From NCBI RefSeq assembly GCF_008843145.1, contig NZ_CP030265.1, positions 1 to 64,000 on the forward strand: 64,000 bases of DNA, written 5' to 3'. The translations under genes were made by a program, and so were the position numbers. The notes below the pieces were generated by a model that saw only the letters and a list, made by a program, of their open reading frames with translations, did not search any database and was not told the origin of the DNA. Shown piece after piece: positions 29,648 to 39,608 of the stretch. Position 1 is the stretch's first letter. Each line of letters begins with the position of its first letter. This DNA is from Skermanella pratensis (GTDB lineage: Bacteria > Pseudomonadota > Alphaproteobacteria > Azospirillales > Azospirillaceae).

Positions 29648-32347
29648 TCAGGCGTTGCCGGACGGCTCGGCTAGGGAAATCCGGACCTCCACCACGCCCG
29701 GCTCGTCGCGATTCTCCCGCCGGGTGAAGCCCAACTCGTGGCACATCGCCAACATGGTGGTGTTCTCGCGCAGCACCTCGCCGAACACCTCGCCGATGCC
29801 CCGGGAACGGGCATACTCGATGATCTGGGTCATCAGGACGTAGCCCAGGCCCTTGCCCTTCATGTCGCTGCGCACCATCACGGCGTATTCGGCTTTCTGA
29901 TTGTCCGGGTCGGCCGCGATGCGGACGATGCCGTAGAGCTCGTCCTGGCCGTCGGCCATCTGAGCCACGGCGACCAGCGCCATCTCGCGGTCATAGTCGA
30001 TCTGGGTCAGCTTGGCGGCCATCTGGTGCGACAGGCGCTTCATCGGCGCGAAGAAGCGCAGGCGGATGTCCTCCGGGGTCATGCGCTCGAACATCCGGTG
30101 GATGATCGGCTCGTCCTCGGGCCGGATCGGGCGCAGCAGGAACTCCCGCCCGTCGTTGAGCTTGACCCGCTTCTCCAGCTTCTTCGGGTAGGGCCGGATC
30201 GCGAGCCGCCGGGATCCTGGAAGAAGGGCGGGCACCGCCACCTTGATGCGGGCGTCGAGCGCCAGCACCCCGGTGTCGTCGGCCAGCAGCGGGTTGATGT
30301 CCAGCTCGACGATCTCGGCGATGTCGGTGATCAGCTGGCTGACCTTGATCAGGGTCAGCGCCACCTGGTCGTTCGCGGCGGGCGGCCGGTCGCGGTAGCC
30401 CTGGAGCAGCTTCCAGACCCTGGTGCGCGACATCATCTCGCGCGCGAGATTGGTATTGAGCGGCGGCAATCCCAGCGCCTTGTCCTGGACCACCTCGACC
30501 GAGGTGCCGCCCTGGCCGAACAGCAGCACCGGCCCGAACAGAGGGTCGTCGGCGACGCCGACGATCAGCTCGTGGGCGCCGGGCTTGCTCGCCATGGCCT
30601 GGACGGTGAAGCCTTCGATGTCGGCGTCGGGCCGCAGCGCCCGGACCCGCTCCAGCATGGCCACGGCCTTGGCGTGGACCTCCTCCGGCGTCTTGATGTG
30701 GAGCTGGACGCCGCCGATGTCGGACTTGTGGATGATGTCGACCGACAGGATCTTGAGGGCCACCGGCCTGGCGATGCGGCGCGCGGCCTCGGCCGCATCC
30801 TCCGGGGTGCGGGCCTTCAGCGTCTCGACCACCGGGATGCCGTAGGCTTCCAGGACGTGCTTGGCCTCGAACTCGCTGAGCCAGCTCCGGCCGTCGGCGA
30901 TGGCCGCGTCGATCAGGGCGCGCGCCGCCTTCTCGTCGACCTGGAACTGCTCGGGCGTGCTGGCCGGAGTCTCCATCAGCAGCTCCTGGTTCTTGCGGTA
31001 GCGCACCAGGTGCATGAAGGCGCGGACGGCCTTGCTCGGCGTCTCGTAGGTCGGGATCCGGTTGGCGGCGAACAGGTGCCGCGCCTCCTGCGCGGAGGTG
31101 TCGCCGAGCCAGCTCGTCAGGACCGGATGCTTGCGCCCCTTCAGGGCGTCCACCACGGCCCGCGCCGACTCGGCGCCGTCCGCGACCGCGACCGGGCAGT
31201 TGATCACCAGGATGGCGTCATGGTTGCGATCGCCGAGCAGCGCCGCGAGCGTGTCGGCATAGCGCTTGCCCGAGGCGTCGCCGATGATGTCGATCGGGTT
31301 GCCGCGGCTCCAGGTCGGCGGCAGGACGGCGTTCAGCTTCGCCATCACGGTCTCGTCCAATCCGGCGAGGCAGCCGCCTTCCTCGATCAGGGTGTCGGTC
31401 GCCATCACGCCTATGCCGCCGCCGTTGGTCACGATCGCCAGCCGATCGCCGGTTATCTGCACGCCCATGGCCAGCGTCTCGACGGCGTCGAACAGCTCGT
31501 CCAGCTCGACCACGCGCAGCATGCCGGCGCGCCGGAAAGCCGCGTCGTAGACGTCGTCATGGCCGGCCAGCGCGCCGGTGTGGGAGCTGGCGGCCTTCGC
31601 CGCCTCGTCGGTGCGGCCCGAGCGGATCACGATGACCGGCTTCTGGCGCGCCGCGGCGCGGGCCGCCGACATGAACTTGCGGGCGTGGGTGATCGCCTCG
31701 ACATAGAGGCAGATGGCGCGGGTGTTGTAGTCGGCCGCCATGTAGTCGAGCAGGTCGCCGAAATCCACGTCGGCCATGCCGCCCAGTGAGATCAGGTGGC
31801 TGAAGCCGACGTTGCGGCTGGTCGCCCAGTCCGCGATGGAGGTCACGACGGCGCCGGACTGGGCGATCAGCGCGATATCGCCCTTGATGGGATTGACGTG
31901 GGCGAAGCTGGCGTTGATGCCGCGCCCGGGCACCATGACGCCCAGGCAGTTCGGCCCGGCGATCCGCATCAGGTGGGGGCGCGCCGCGTCCAGGACGCGC
32001 TGCTGGAGGGCCTTGCCCTCCGGCCCCAGCTCGCCGAAGCCGGCGGTGATGATGATGGCCGCCTTGGTGCCGCGCTCGCCGAGCTGGCGGACCAGGTCGG
32101 GGACCGTGTCGGGCGGCGTGCAGATCACCGCCAGGTCCGGGGTGATCGGCAGCGACTCGACCGTGGGGTAGCACAGCACGCCCTCGATCGACCGCTCGTG
32201 CGGGTTGACCGGCATCACCGGCCCGTCGAAACCGGCGTTGAAAAGGTTTCGGGCTACGACCGCGCCGATGGATTTTGGCTGGCGGCTGGCGCCGATCAGG
32301 GCGATCGACGTGGGCTTCAGCAGGGAGTCGAGATTGCGAACGGTCAT
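29648..32347 (-). CDS. patZ: Protein lysine acetyltransferase, PatZ/YfiQ type
   Basis: A 899-residue protein combining an ADP-forming acyl-CoA synthetase-like body with a C-terminal GNAT domain. In order: CoA-binding domain (about 8-135, SIALIGASRQPKSIG), succinyl-CoA-ligase-like domains (about 150-440), ATP-grasp (about 475-700) and GNAT (about 735-890, with V-R-S-D-M-K-G-K-G-L-G acetyl-CoA loop). In E. coli, PatZ acetylates and inactivates acetyl-CoA synthetase; similar control of central metabolism is expected. It lies downstream of ppa and a macro-domain gene on the same strand. Confidence 0.9.
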   Translation of the reverse strand: MTVRNLDSLLKPTSIALIGASRQPKSIGAVVARNLFNAGFDGPVMPVNPHERSIEGVLCYPTVESLPITPDLAVICTPPDTVPDLVRQLGERGTKAAIIITAGFGELGPEGKALQQRVLDAARPHLMRIAGPNCLGVMVPGRGINASFAHVNPIKGDIALIAQSGAVVTSIADWATSRNVGFSHLISLGGMADVDFGDLLDYMAADYNTRAICLYVEAITHARKFMSAARAAARQKPVIVIRSGRTDEAAKAASSHTGALAGHDDVYDAAFRRAGMLRVVELDELFDAVETLAMGVQITGDRLAIVTNGGGIGVMATDTLIEEGGCLAGLDETVMAKLNAVLPPTWSRGNPIDIIGDASGKRYADTLAALLGDRNHDAILVINCPVAVADGAESARAVVDALKGRKHPVLTSWLGDTSAQEARHLFAANRIPTYETPSKAVRAFMHLVRYRKNQELLMETPASTPEQFQVDEKAARALIDAAIADGRSWLSEFEAKHVLEAYGIPVVETLKARTPEDAAEAARRIARPVALKILSVDIIHKSDIGGVQLHIKTPEEVHAKAVAMLERVRALRPDADIEGFTVQAMASKPGAHELIVGVADDPLFGPVLLFGQGGTSVEVVQDKALGLPPLNTNLAREMMSRTRVWKLLQGYRDRPPAANDQVALTLIKVSQLITDIAEIVELDINPLLADDTGVLALDARIKVAVPALLPGSRRLAIRPYPKKLEKRVKLNDGREFLLRPIRPEDEPIIHRMFERMTPEDIRLRFFAPMKRLSHQMAAKLTQIDYDREMALVAVAQMADGQDELYGIVRIAADPDNQKAEYAVMVRSDMKGKGLGYVLMTQIIEYARSRGIGEVFGEVLRENTTMLAMCHELGFTRRENRDEPGVVEVRISLAEPSGNA

Positions 32348-32487
32348 GGCCGGTCCCGGATCGTGATCAAGTCATCCGGCCCCCGTACCGACAACCGGCC
32401 GGCGGGACGGAGGTCTCTTTGATGCGGGGCACCATACCCGCGCGGGACCATTCCGACAATTCAAGGTTCCGGGGGGCGGGTGCGGTA

Positions 32488-33012
32488 TTACGCCCCAAGC
32501 AGCTCCCGGTAGAGGCCGGCGGTGGCTTCGTCGAAGCAGACGAACCGGACTTCGGCGATCCCGGGCAGGCCGGCCAGCGTGCCGATCACGGTATCGACCG
32601 CGATGCGCGCCGCGCGTTCGGGGGGAAAGCCGTAGATGCCGGTGCTGATCGCGGGAAAGGCGATGGTCGCGAGCCCGTGACGGTCCGCGAGCAGCAGGGC
32701 CGAACGGTAGCAGCCGGCGAGCGCCTCGTCCTCGCCCGCTGAACCGCCGCGCCAGACCGGCCCGACGCAGTGGATCAGCCTCGACGCGGGAAGGTCGTAG
32801 GCGCCGCTGATCCGGCATTCGCCGGTAGGGCAACCGGCGATTCCGTCCAGTTCGCGCTGGAGCCCGGGGCCGGCCGCCCGGTGGATCGCGCCGTCGACGC
32901 CGCCGCCGCGCTTGAGGGCGCCGTTGGCGGCGTTGACGATCGCATCCACCCGGCAGAGGGTGATGTCGCCCCGCAGGACGGTCACCCGGCCGATCGGCTG
33001 GGACCCGGTCAT
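32488..33012 (-). CDS. Macro-domain protein, O-acetyl-ADP-ribose deacetylase-like
   Basis: A 174-residue macro domain that would bind ADP-ribose and hydrolyse O-acetyl-ADP-ribose. Family motifs are DAIVNAANGALKRGGGVDGAIH (with N-A-A-N and G-G-G-V), CPTGE and the phosphate loop AISTGIYGFP. It resembles E. coli YmdB. It starts 26 bp after the ppa stop, so both are probably co-transcribed; patZ follows 140 bp later. A link to sirtuin deacetylation, which produces O-acetyl-ADP-ribose, is a reasonable inference. Confidence 0.92.
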   Translation of the reverse strand: MTGSQPIGRVTVLRGDITLCRVDAIVNAANGALKRGGGVDGAIHRAAGPGLQRELDGIAGCPTGECRISGAYDLPASRLIHCVGPVWRGGSAGEDEALAGCYRSALLLADRHGLATIAFPAISTGIYGFPPERAARIAVDTVIGTLAGLPGIAEVRFVCFDEATAGLYRELLGA

Positions 33013-33038
33013 CCGATCAGCTCCGGCGATCCAGCCGG

Positions 33039-33572
33039 TTACCCTTCGGCGTTATACTTGTCGATCGACTGCTGGATGATCTTCGCGGCCTCCTCGGCGT
33101 CGCCCCAGCACTTGATCTTGACCCACTTGCCCTTCTCCAGGTCCTTGTAGTGCTGGAAGAAGTGCGCGATCTGGTCGAGCAGGATCTCGGGAAGGTCCTT
33201 GTAGGACTTCACGTCGCTGTAGAACGGATGCAGCTTGTTGACCGGAACCGCGAGGACCTTCTCGTCCTGGCCGGCCTCGTCCTCCATGATCAGCACGCCG
33301 ATCGGCCGCGACCGCAGGACGGCGCCCGGCTGGATCGGCCGGCGGCCGACCACCAGCATGTCGCACGGATCGCCGTCGTCGGACAGGGTGTGCGGGATGA
33401 AACCGTAGTTGCACGGGTAGTACATGGCGGTGTGCAGGAACCGGTCGACGAACAGCGCGCCGCTTTCCTTGTCGACCTCATACTTGATCGGCTCGCCGCC
33501 CATCGGGATTTCGATGATGACGTTGACGTCCCACGGTGCGTCGTTGCCCACTGGGATCTTCGAGATATCCAT
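33039..33572 (-). CDS. ppa: Inorganic pyrophosphatase, family I
   Basis: Hydrolyses pyrophosphate to drive biosynthetic reactions; cytosolic. The 177 residues match the bacterial hexameric form. The active-site signature is DGDPCDMLV (metal-binding Asp residues), preceded by the substrate region KYEVDKESGALFVDR and YPCNYGFIP. It is the first gene of the ppa-macro-patZ run. The 260-bp divergent region towards the binding-protein gene at 33833 must hold promoters for both directions. Confidence 0.97.
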   Translation of the reverse strand: MDISKIPVGNDAPWDVNVIIEIPMGGEPIKYEVDKESGALFVDRFLHTAMYYPCNYGFIPHTLSDDGDPCDMLVVGRRPIQPGAVLRSRPIGVLIMEDEAGQDEKVLAVPVNKLHPFYSDVKSYKDLPEILLDQIAHFFQHYKDLEKGKWVKIKCWGDAEEAAKIIQQSIDKYNAEG

Positions 33573-33832
33573 GAACTTTTCCCTCGGTTCCGATCGGTTG
33601 CGCCCTGTCTGGCGCGGTTCCGACCGCGCCGGCTCTTGTCACCAGGCTTCTGGCGCGGGCCGGAGTTTAGCGTAGAGACCATAAACGGGCCATACTTGCA
33701 AATAGGCGCAACGTCACGGCTCCTATTGGTCGCACCCCTTGAGTGCTGCTTCGTTGGTAGCCGTTCTTTGGTGGAGTCCGGCCGGTCGATCCGGCTTGCG
33801 CGCAAGCGGCCGGATGCGGACACTCGCCGTCC

Positions 33833-35662
33833 ATGTGCGCAATTCCGATCCGCCGCCTGCTGGCGGCCGTCCTCGTCCCGGCCTTCCTCGCCGCCGCGCC
33901 TGCCGCCGCGGACGGTGGGCACCCGGCCCACGCCATCGCCATGCACGGCGAACCGCGCTATCCCGCCGGGTTCGACCATTTCGACTATGCCGACCCGGCG
34001 GCGCCCAGGGGGGGAATCTTCCGCAACGCCGCCGGGGGCACCTTCGACACCCTCAATCCCTTCATCGTGCGCGGCCGCGCGGCGCTGGGGCTGGGCTATG
34101 TGACGGAGAGCCTGATGCAGCGGAGCTGGGACGAGCCGTTCTCGCTCTATGGGCTGATCGCCGAGTCCGTCACGGTGCCGGACGACCGTTCATGGGTCGA
34201 GTTCACCCTGAACCAGTCCGCGCGCTGGCACGACGGCGTGCCGATCACGCCGGCCGACGTGCTGTTCTCGTGGCGCACCCTGCGCGACCAAGGCCGGCCC
34301 AACCACCGGAGCTACTATGCGCGCGTGTCCCACGCCGCCCAGACCGGCGGGCGGAGCGTGCGGTTCACCTTCGCCCAAGGTCAAGGTACCGGGGATGCCG
34401 GGGACATCGACCGCGAGATGGCCCTGATCATGGGCCTGATGCCGATCCTGCCGGAACATTACTGGAAGGACCGCGAGTTCGACCGAACCACGCTGGAACC
34501 GCCGCTGGGCAGCGGGCCGTACCGGGTCGCGCGGTTCGAGCCGGGCCGCTCGATCGCCTACGGGCGGGTGCCGGACTATTGGGGCCGCGACCTCGGCGTC
34601 AACCGGGGCCAGTACAATTTCGACGAGATCCGCTATGACTATTACCGTGACGACAGCGTGGCGCTGGAGGCGTTCAAAGCCGGAGCCTACGATTTCCGGC
34701 GCGAGACCGACCCGGCCAAATGGGCCACCGGCTATGGTTTCCCGGCCGCGCGCGATGGCCGGGTCACGCTGGAACGGCTGCCCCACGGCCGGCCGGAGCC
34801 GATGCGCGGCCTGATCTTCAACACCAGGCGCCCCGCGTTCGCCGACCCGAAGGTGCGCGAGGCGCTGGGCTACGCGCTCGACTTCGAATGGATCAACCGC
34901 ACCCTGTTCCACGGGGCCTACCGCCGGACGGCCAGCTACTACCCCAATTCCGAGCTGGCGGCGGCCGGTCCGCCGGGGCCGGCCGAACTGGCGGTGATGG
35001 AGCCGCTGCGACGCCACCTGCCCGCCGAGGCGTTCGGGCCGGCCCATGTCCCGCCCGCGACCGACGGAAGCGGACCGGCGGGATTGCGCGTTAACCTGCG
35101 CCGGGGCCAGCAGTTGCTGGCTGAAGCGGGCTGGACGGTCCGGGACGGCCGTCTGGTCGATTCCGGCGGCGCCCCGCTGGAGTTCGAGATCCTGCTGGTA
35201 TCGCCGGGGGACGAGAAGGTGGCGCTGGAATATGCCAGGGCGCTGCGGCGCATCGGGGTTTCGGCGCGCGTCCGCACCGTGGACAGCGCCCAGTACCAAG
35301 CCCGGCTGGAGAGCTTCGACTTCGACATGACCCTGAACCGCTGGACCTCCACCCTGTCGCCCGGCAACGAGCAGCTCTATTACTGGGGCAGCGACGCGGC
35401 CGACCAGGAGGGCAGCCGGAACTATGCCGGCATCCGCAGCCCGGCGGTAGACGCGCTGGCGCGGGGGCTGGGCACGGCCCGGGACCGGGCCGACCTGGTC
35501 GCCCGGGTCCGCGCGCTGGACCGGGCGCTGACCTGGGGGCATTATGCCGTTCCGCTCTACCACCTGCCGGACGACCGGGTCGCCTACTGGGCCCGGCTCC
35601 GCAGGCCGGCGGTGACTCCGGTCTACGGCATGGTGATCGACGCCTGGTGGATCGGGGAGTAG
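33833..35662 (+). CDS. YejA-like peptide ABC transporter substrate-binding protein
   Basis: A family 5 extracellular solute-binding protein of 609 residues with a signal peptide (cleavage near A-A-A-D, about residue 26). The body (HAIAMHGEPRYPAGFDHFDYA, then GTFDTLNPFI) matches the YejA group, which binds oligopeptides or microcin C-like substrates. No permease or ATPase genes adjoin it, so it must work with a transporter encoded elsewhere. The gene ends 90 bp before the HisKA_2 kinase gene. Confidence 0.9.
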   Translation: MCAIPIRRLLAAVLVPAFLAAAPAAADGGHPAHAIAMHGEPRYPAGFDHFDYADPAAPRGGIFRNAAGGTFDTLNPFIVRGRAALGLGYVTESLMQRSWDEPFSLYGLIAESVTVPDDRSWVEFTLNQSARWHDGVPITPADVLFSWRTLRDQGRPNHRSYYARVSHAAQTGGRSVRFTFAQGQGTGDAGDIDREMALIMGLMPILPEHYWKDREFDRTTLEPPLGSGPYRVARFEPGRSIAYGRVPDYWGRDLGVNRGQYNFDEIRYDYYRDDSVALEAFKAGAYDFRRETDPAKWATGYGFPAARDGRVTLERLPHGRPEPMRGLIFNTRRPAFADPKVREALGYALDFEWINRTLFHGAYRRTASYYPNSELAAAGPPGPAELAVMEPLRRHLPAEAFGPAHVPPATDGSGPAGLRVNLRRGQQLLAEAGWTVRDGRLVDSGGAPLEFEILLVSPGDEKVALEYARALRRIGVSARVRTVDSAQYQARLESFDFDMTLNRWTSTLSPGNEQLYYWGSDAADQEGSRNYAGIRSPAVDALARGLGTARDRADLVARVRALDRALTWGHYAVPLYHLPDDRVAYWARLRRPAVTPVYGMVIDAWWIGE

Positions 35663-35752
35663 GGACATATCCGCAGTATCATGGCCCGCTGGTTCGAGGT
35701 CTGACGAACTATCGACTGTCGCCGTGCGGTCAAACCGGATAAGAGTTGCCCT

Positions 35753-37849
35753 TTGGCCCCGCCGACATCGTCCCTAGCCGCTCCCGCCGCGGCGGACCCG
35801 GACAGATTCGAGTTCAAGCCCGCCATGAAGCAACGCCTCCAAGTCGTTGTCCTCGCCACGGCCGTCCTGCTCCCGCTCCTGGCGTTTTCCAGCGCCATGG
35901 TCGTGCTGTTCGACCGCCAGCAGAAGGAGACGGTCGAACGCATGCTCAGCCACGCCGCCGCGGCACTCGAGGATGCGCTGGACCGGGAGCTCGTGTCCAA
36001 CATCGTGGGGCTCGAGTCGCTGGCGACCTCCATCCATCTGGACGATAACGACATCGTCAATTTCGCGGCGGTGGCGCGCCGGCTGCTGGAAAGCCGGGGG
36101 AACTGGCTGTCCCTGCGGCTGCTGCGGGCCGGCGACGGAACTCCGCTGCTCACGTTGCCCGCCGGAGGCGGCGGCGTTGACGCGACGACATCGCCGCCGT
36201 CGCCCGAAACGGTTACCGGTGTCGTCTCGGCAAGGCTGCCGGCCGTGAGCGAGGTGCGGCACGACGCCCGCGGCGAACCCTTCGTTTCGATCGTCGTCCC
36301 GGTGCTGCGGAACGGCGCCGCCGTCTATGCCCTGTCGGCCGACTTGCGCAGCCGGGCGCTCAGCGCGGCGCTGGGTGGGCCGAAGATGCCGGCCGACTGG
36401 GTCGGCGCGGCCCTCGACACCGAGCGGGTAATCCTCGCCAGGACCCGCAGGCAGGAGGAGTTCGTCGGGAAGCCGGCTACAGAGTCGCTCCGGCAGCGGA
36501 TCGACCAGGGCGATCAGACCTTCTTCTTCGCCCGCAGCAAGGAGGGCGAGGAGGTCTACAGCGCGTTCGTCACGTCGCCCTCGACCGGCTGGACCGTGGT
36601 GGTGGGGGCGCCCGGCGAAACGGTGGCCGGCCCCGTGCGCCGGTCGCTCATGGCGGTGACCGGCGGCGGCCTCCTCGCGCTGGCCGCCACCGTCGGGCTC
36701 GGCGCGCTGCTGGTCGGCAACGCCAACCGCCGGCATGCCATGGAACGCAGGCTGCTGGCGCTGGAGGGCGAGCGGATGGCCGAACGGCGGCTCGCCGACG
36801 TGGCGGCCAACCTGCCCGGCATGATCTTCCGGCGGGTCCGGGACCCTGACGGCGCGATACGCTATCCTTATCTGAGCGCGGGGCTGAACAGCCTTGCCGG
36901 AGAGGTGCCGGAAGCACCGCCGGGCGCCGACGAGCTGGAGCTGCTGATCCACCCCGAGGACCGCGACGGCTGGCGGGAAGTCTTCCGGCCGGCCGAGGAC
37001 GGCAGCCGGCTGCAAACCCCGGAGACGCCACCCCTCGAAGCCCGGCACCTGGAGGCCAGGATCGGCCCTACCGCCGGACCGGTCCGCTGGGTCCGCATCA
37101 TGGCGCGCCCCGTGCTGACCGGCGAAGACGAAACGGCGTGGGACGGCGTAGCCCTGGACGTGACCGACCTGAAGGAAACCCAGAACCGGCTGGCCACCTC
37201 GCTCGCCGAAAGTCGGGAACTGCTTCAGGAGGTCCATCATAGGGTAAAAAACAACCTCCAGGTGGTCTGGAGCCTGATCCAGCTCGAGGCGATGCAGATC
37301 GAGGATCCGCAGGCCCGCGACCGGATGGAAATCATCGGGCAGCGGATCGGCGTCATGGGCAGGATCCACGAACAGGTCTATGCCTCGAAGGAATTCTCCC
37401 GGATCGACTTCGGACGCCAGCTGCGCGGGCTGTGCGAGGCCCTGGCCCGTACCTTCGGCAACCCTCCCGGGATCAAGCTGGAAGTCTCGGGCGACACCCT
37501 GTCCTGCCACCTCGACACCGCGATCCCTCTGGGCCTGATCGCCAACGAGCTGGTGGCGAATGCCTTCAAGCACGCCTTTCCCGGCGGGAACGGGACGATC
37601 CGGATCGGCCTGCACGCCGAGGGCGGCGGCGCCGTGCTCGAGATTTCGGACGACGGCGTCGGCATGTCCGGCGCGAGTACCGATCGCGGCCTAGGGCTTC
37701 GGCTCATCAAAGGGCTGCTCCGGCAGATCGGGGCGACCATGCGAACCGGGCCCGGCGACGCCGGAACGGCCGGGGCCGCTGATGCGGGTGGCGGAATCGG
37801 GGGAACCCATGTCACAATCTCGATCCCGGGACCCTGGTATGCCCAATGA
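35753..37849 (+). CDS. Membrane sensor kinase, HisKA_2 type
   Basis: A histidine kinase of 698 residues. A first TM (about 31-52) is followed by a periplasmic Cache-like sensor, a second TM (about 300-322, VTGGGLLALAATVGLGALLV), a PAS domain (about 345-470) and a HisKA_2 dimerisation domain. The H-box reads EVHHRVKNNLQVV, with the phosphorylated His near residue 496. The ATPase has NELVANAFKHAF and DDGVGM. This class often works in general-stress or light signalling of alphaproteobacteria. No response regulator adjoins it. The TTG start is weak; ATG 35825 is an alternative. Confidence 0.85.
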   Translation: MAPPTSSLAAPAAADPDRFEFKPAMKQRLQVVVLATAVLLPLLAFSSAMVVLFDRQQKETVERMLSHAAAALEDALDRELVSNIVGLESLATSIHLDDNDIVNFAAVARRLLESRGNWLSLRLLRAGDGTPLLTLPAGGGGVDATTSPPSPETVTGVVSARLPAVSEVRHDARGEPFVSIVVPVLRNGAAVYALSADLRSRALSAALGGPKMPADWVGAALDTERVILARTRRQEEFVGKPATESLRQRIDQGDQTFFFARSKEGEEVYSAFVTSPSTGWTVVVGAPGETVAGPVRRSLMAVTGGGLLALAATVGLGALLVGNANRRHAMERRLLALEGERMAERRLADVAANLPGMIFRRVRDPDGAIRYPYLSAGLNSLAGEVPEAPPGADELELLIHPEDRDGWREVFRPAEDGSRLQTPETPPLEARHLEARIGPTAGPVRWVRIMARPVLTGEDETAWDGVALDVTDLKETQNRLATSLAESRELLQEVHHRVKNNLQVVWSLIQLEAMQIEDPQARDRMEIIGQRIGVMGRIHEQVYASKEFSRIDFGRQLRGLCEALARTFGNPPGIKLEVSGDTLSCHLDTAIPLGLIANELVANAFKHAFPGGNGTIRIGLHAEGGGAVLEISDDGVGMSGASTDRGLGLRLIKGLLRQIGATMRTGPGDAGTAGAADAGGGIGGTHVTISIPGPWYAQ

Positions 37850-37936
37850 CGGAAATTATTTTGTCGAACGGACAGGCGAACCCACTTTAGAAACAGTTTA
37901 GTCTAGAGCGCTAGTCCGCAGAAAATCGAGGAACCC

Positions 37937-38371
37937 ATGCCCACGCGCCTGGAAGAACTGTGCGTCCAAAAAGGTCTGAAGATGACGGAGCAGCGCCGGG
38001 TGATCTCCCGCGTGCTTTCCGAATCGACCGACCATCCCGATGTCGAGCAGGTCTACCGTCGTGCCGTCGAGATCGATCCCAAGATCAGCATCGCCACCGT
38101 CTATCGTACCGTGCGCCTGTTCGAAGAGGCGAACGTCATCGAGCGTCTGGATTTCGGCGACGGCCGGTCGCGGTTCGAGGAGAATCGGGAGGAACACCAC
38201 CACCACCTGATCGATCTCCAGTCCGGCGAGGTGATCGAGTTCGTCAACGAGGAGATCGAGCGGCTGAAGGAACGGATCGCCCGGGAGCTCGGCTATGAAC
38301 TGATCGGGCACCGGCTGGAGCTCTACGGTGTTCCGACGAACCGGACGTCCAAGCCCGGCGGCGACAAGTGA
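37937..38371 (+). CDS. fur: Fur-family metal-responsive regulator
   Basis: A 144-residue repressor of the Fur family. The winged-helix domain (about 1-85) includes VYRRAVEIDPKISIATVYRTVRLFEE. The metal site HHHHLIDL (about 92-99) follows. Zinc-type CxxC motifs are absent, as in some alphaproteobacterial members. Irr or Mur function cannot be excluded, as many alphaproteobacterial Fur homologues sense manganese or haem. The gene is alone, followed by a small conserved-looking ORF. Confidence 0.88.
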   Translation: MPTRLEELCVQKGLKMTEQRRVISRVLSESTDHPDVEQVYRRAVEIDPKISIATVYRTVRLFEEANVIERLDFGDGRSRFEENREEHHHHLIDLQSGEVIEFVNEEIERLKERIARELGYELIGHRLELYGVPTNRTSKPGGDK

Positions 38372-38413
38372 CACCGGGTTCAGCGATTTTCAGGCAGTGA
38401 GTTCCAGGCGCAC

Positions 38414-38629
38414 ATGACAAGTATTCCGCCCGAAGGGTCCGGCGGAAAGGCGGCGGCCTGCATGCCGGCGGTCGTCCGAGCCTATCGGGAGCTTCGTGGA
38501 AAAGGGCAGCCCGACCGCTTCGCGTTCGAAGCCGCCCTGACCATCTATCTCTGGCATTGCCCCCTGGTCCCGACCCTGGAAGCGAGCCAGATCGTCGCCG
38601 GGTGGGTCCGGGAAAGCGTCACGCACTAA
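38414..38629 (+). CDS. Small conserved-looking protein, 71 residues
   Basis: No family recognised. The sequence has a compact hydrophobic core (DRFAFEAALTIYLWHCPLVP, then EASQIVAGWVRE) that suggests a folded helical protein. The ATG has no strong Shine-Dalgarno. It lies 42 bp after the Fur-family gene and may be co-transcribed. Coding is likely but unproven. Confidence 0.55.
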   Translation: MTSIPPEGSGGKAAACMPAVVRAYRELRGKGQPDRFAFEAALTIYLWHCPLVPTLEASQIVAGWVRESVTH

Positions 38630-38689
38630 GGGGCGCCAAGCCTTCAGGCGCACCCCGTTCCGGACGAGGCGGGAACCGTGCCGCCCCGG

Positions 38690-38926
38690 TCAGTCCTCTT
38701 CCTCGGCATCCTGCTCGATCTGGCTGGCCAAGTCGCGCAGCATGTCGACCACATCGGCGTGGCTGGTCTCCTCGACCGCCTGGTTGACCGCGGCCTCGAT
38801 CATGGCGACGGCGACATAGGAGGACAGCGGCCCGCCTTCCTTCATCGCCGCCTCGAGGTGCTTCTCGGCGATGTCGAGCGCCTTGTCGAACATGGCTTCG
38901 GCAGGGCTGTTGTTCTGGTCGGTCAT
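38690..38926 (-). CDS. Small acidic helical protein, 78 residues
   Basis: No family recognised. ATG 38926 has AAGGGGA 8 bp upstream on the minus strand; the frame stays open further back but without codon sense. The product is rich in Ala, Glu and Asp (AEKHLEAAMKEGG, then MLRDLASQIEQDAEEED), probably a helical bundle. It is divergent from the thioesterase gene, sharing a 244-bp intergenic region. Confidence 0.6.
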   Translation of the reverse strand: MTDQNNSPAEAMFDKALDIAEKHLEAAMKEGGPLSSYVAVAMIEAAVNQAVEETSHADVVDMLRDLASQIEQDAEEED

Positions 38927-39170
38927 TTCAGGATCCCCTTGGGGCATGGTGGTCGCGTCTGGTGATGGGTCGATGTGCGAGCTATAGCATTCCGGATCGA
39001 AAGGCGCGTGGCAAATATGCCCCGCTCCGCAGCGCCGGCTTCCCTTGCGGTAACGAACGAGAACCCGCTTTGCTGCATCCGGGACATGGCCGGAGCGGAA
39101 GCGGACCCGCCAGGTGGAAGCTCCGCGCCGCCGACAGGACCCGATCACAGTCAGACCGAGGATGAACGAC

Positions 39171-39605
39171 ATGGCAGATACGGAAACTCCGGAAGCGACC
39201 AGCCCGGACTTCTACCGGTACTGGATCGACGAGACCGTCCGTTTCGCCGACCTGGACCCCGTCGGGCACGTCAACAATGCCGCCATCAGCACCTATTTCG
39301 AGAGCGCCCGGGTGGCGCTGTTCCACGATTCCGGCAATTCGCCGGTGTCGGGGCCGCGCTCGGTCGTGATCGCGCGGCTCACCATCGATTTCCGGGCCGA
39401 ACTGCATTATCCCAGCCGGATCCGGATCGGCCTGCGGGTGACCCGGTTCGGCCGTTCGTCGCTGACGCTGGCAGGTGCCGTGTTCCGTGACGATACCTGC
39501 ATCGCGACCAGCGAGGCGATCTGCGTGATCATCGACGTGGCCGAGCGCCGCTCGGTCGAAATCCCGGCCGACGTCCGCGCGCGCCTGACCGGGCTGGCCG
39601 GCTGA
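39171..39605 (+). CDS. Hotdog-fold acyl-CoA thioesterase
   Basis: A 4HBT-type thioesterase of about 144 residues. The motif F-A-D-L-D-P-V-G-H-V-N-N-A contains the catalytic Asp seen in the 4HBT family, followed by the helix STYFESARVALF. Expected reaction: acyl-CoA to free acid plus CoA. ATG 39171 has GAGG at proper spacing; ATG 39162 is a near alternative. It ends 3 bp before the methyltransferase gene, so the two are likely in one operon. Confidence 0.88.
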   Translation: MADTETPEATSPDFYRYWIDETVRFADLDPVGHVNNAAISTYFESARVALFHDSGNSPVSGPRSVVIARLTIDFRAELHYPSRIRIGLRVTRFGRSSLTLAGAVFRDDTCIATSEAICVIIDVAERRSVEIPADVRARLTGLAG

Positions 39606-39608
39606 TCC

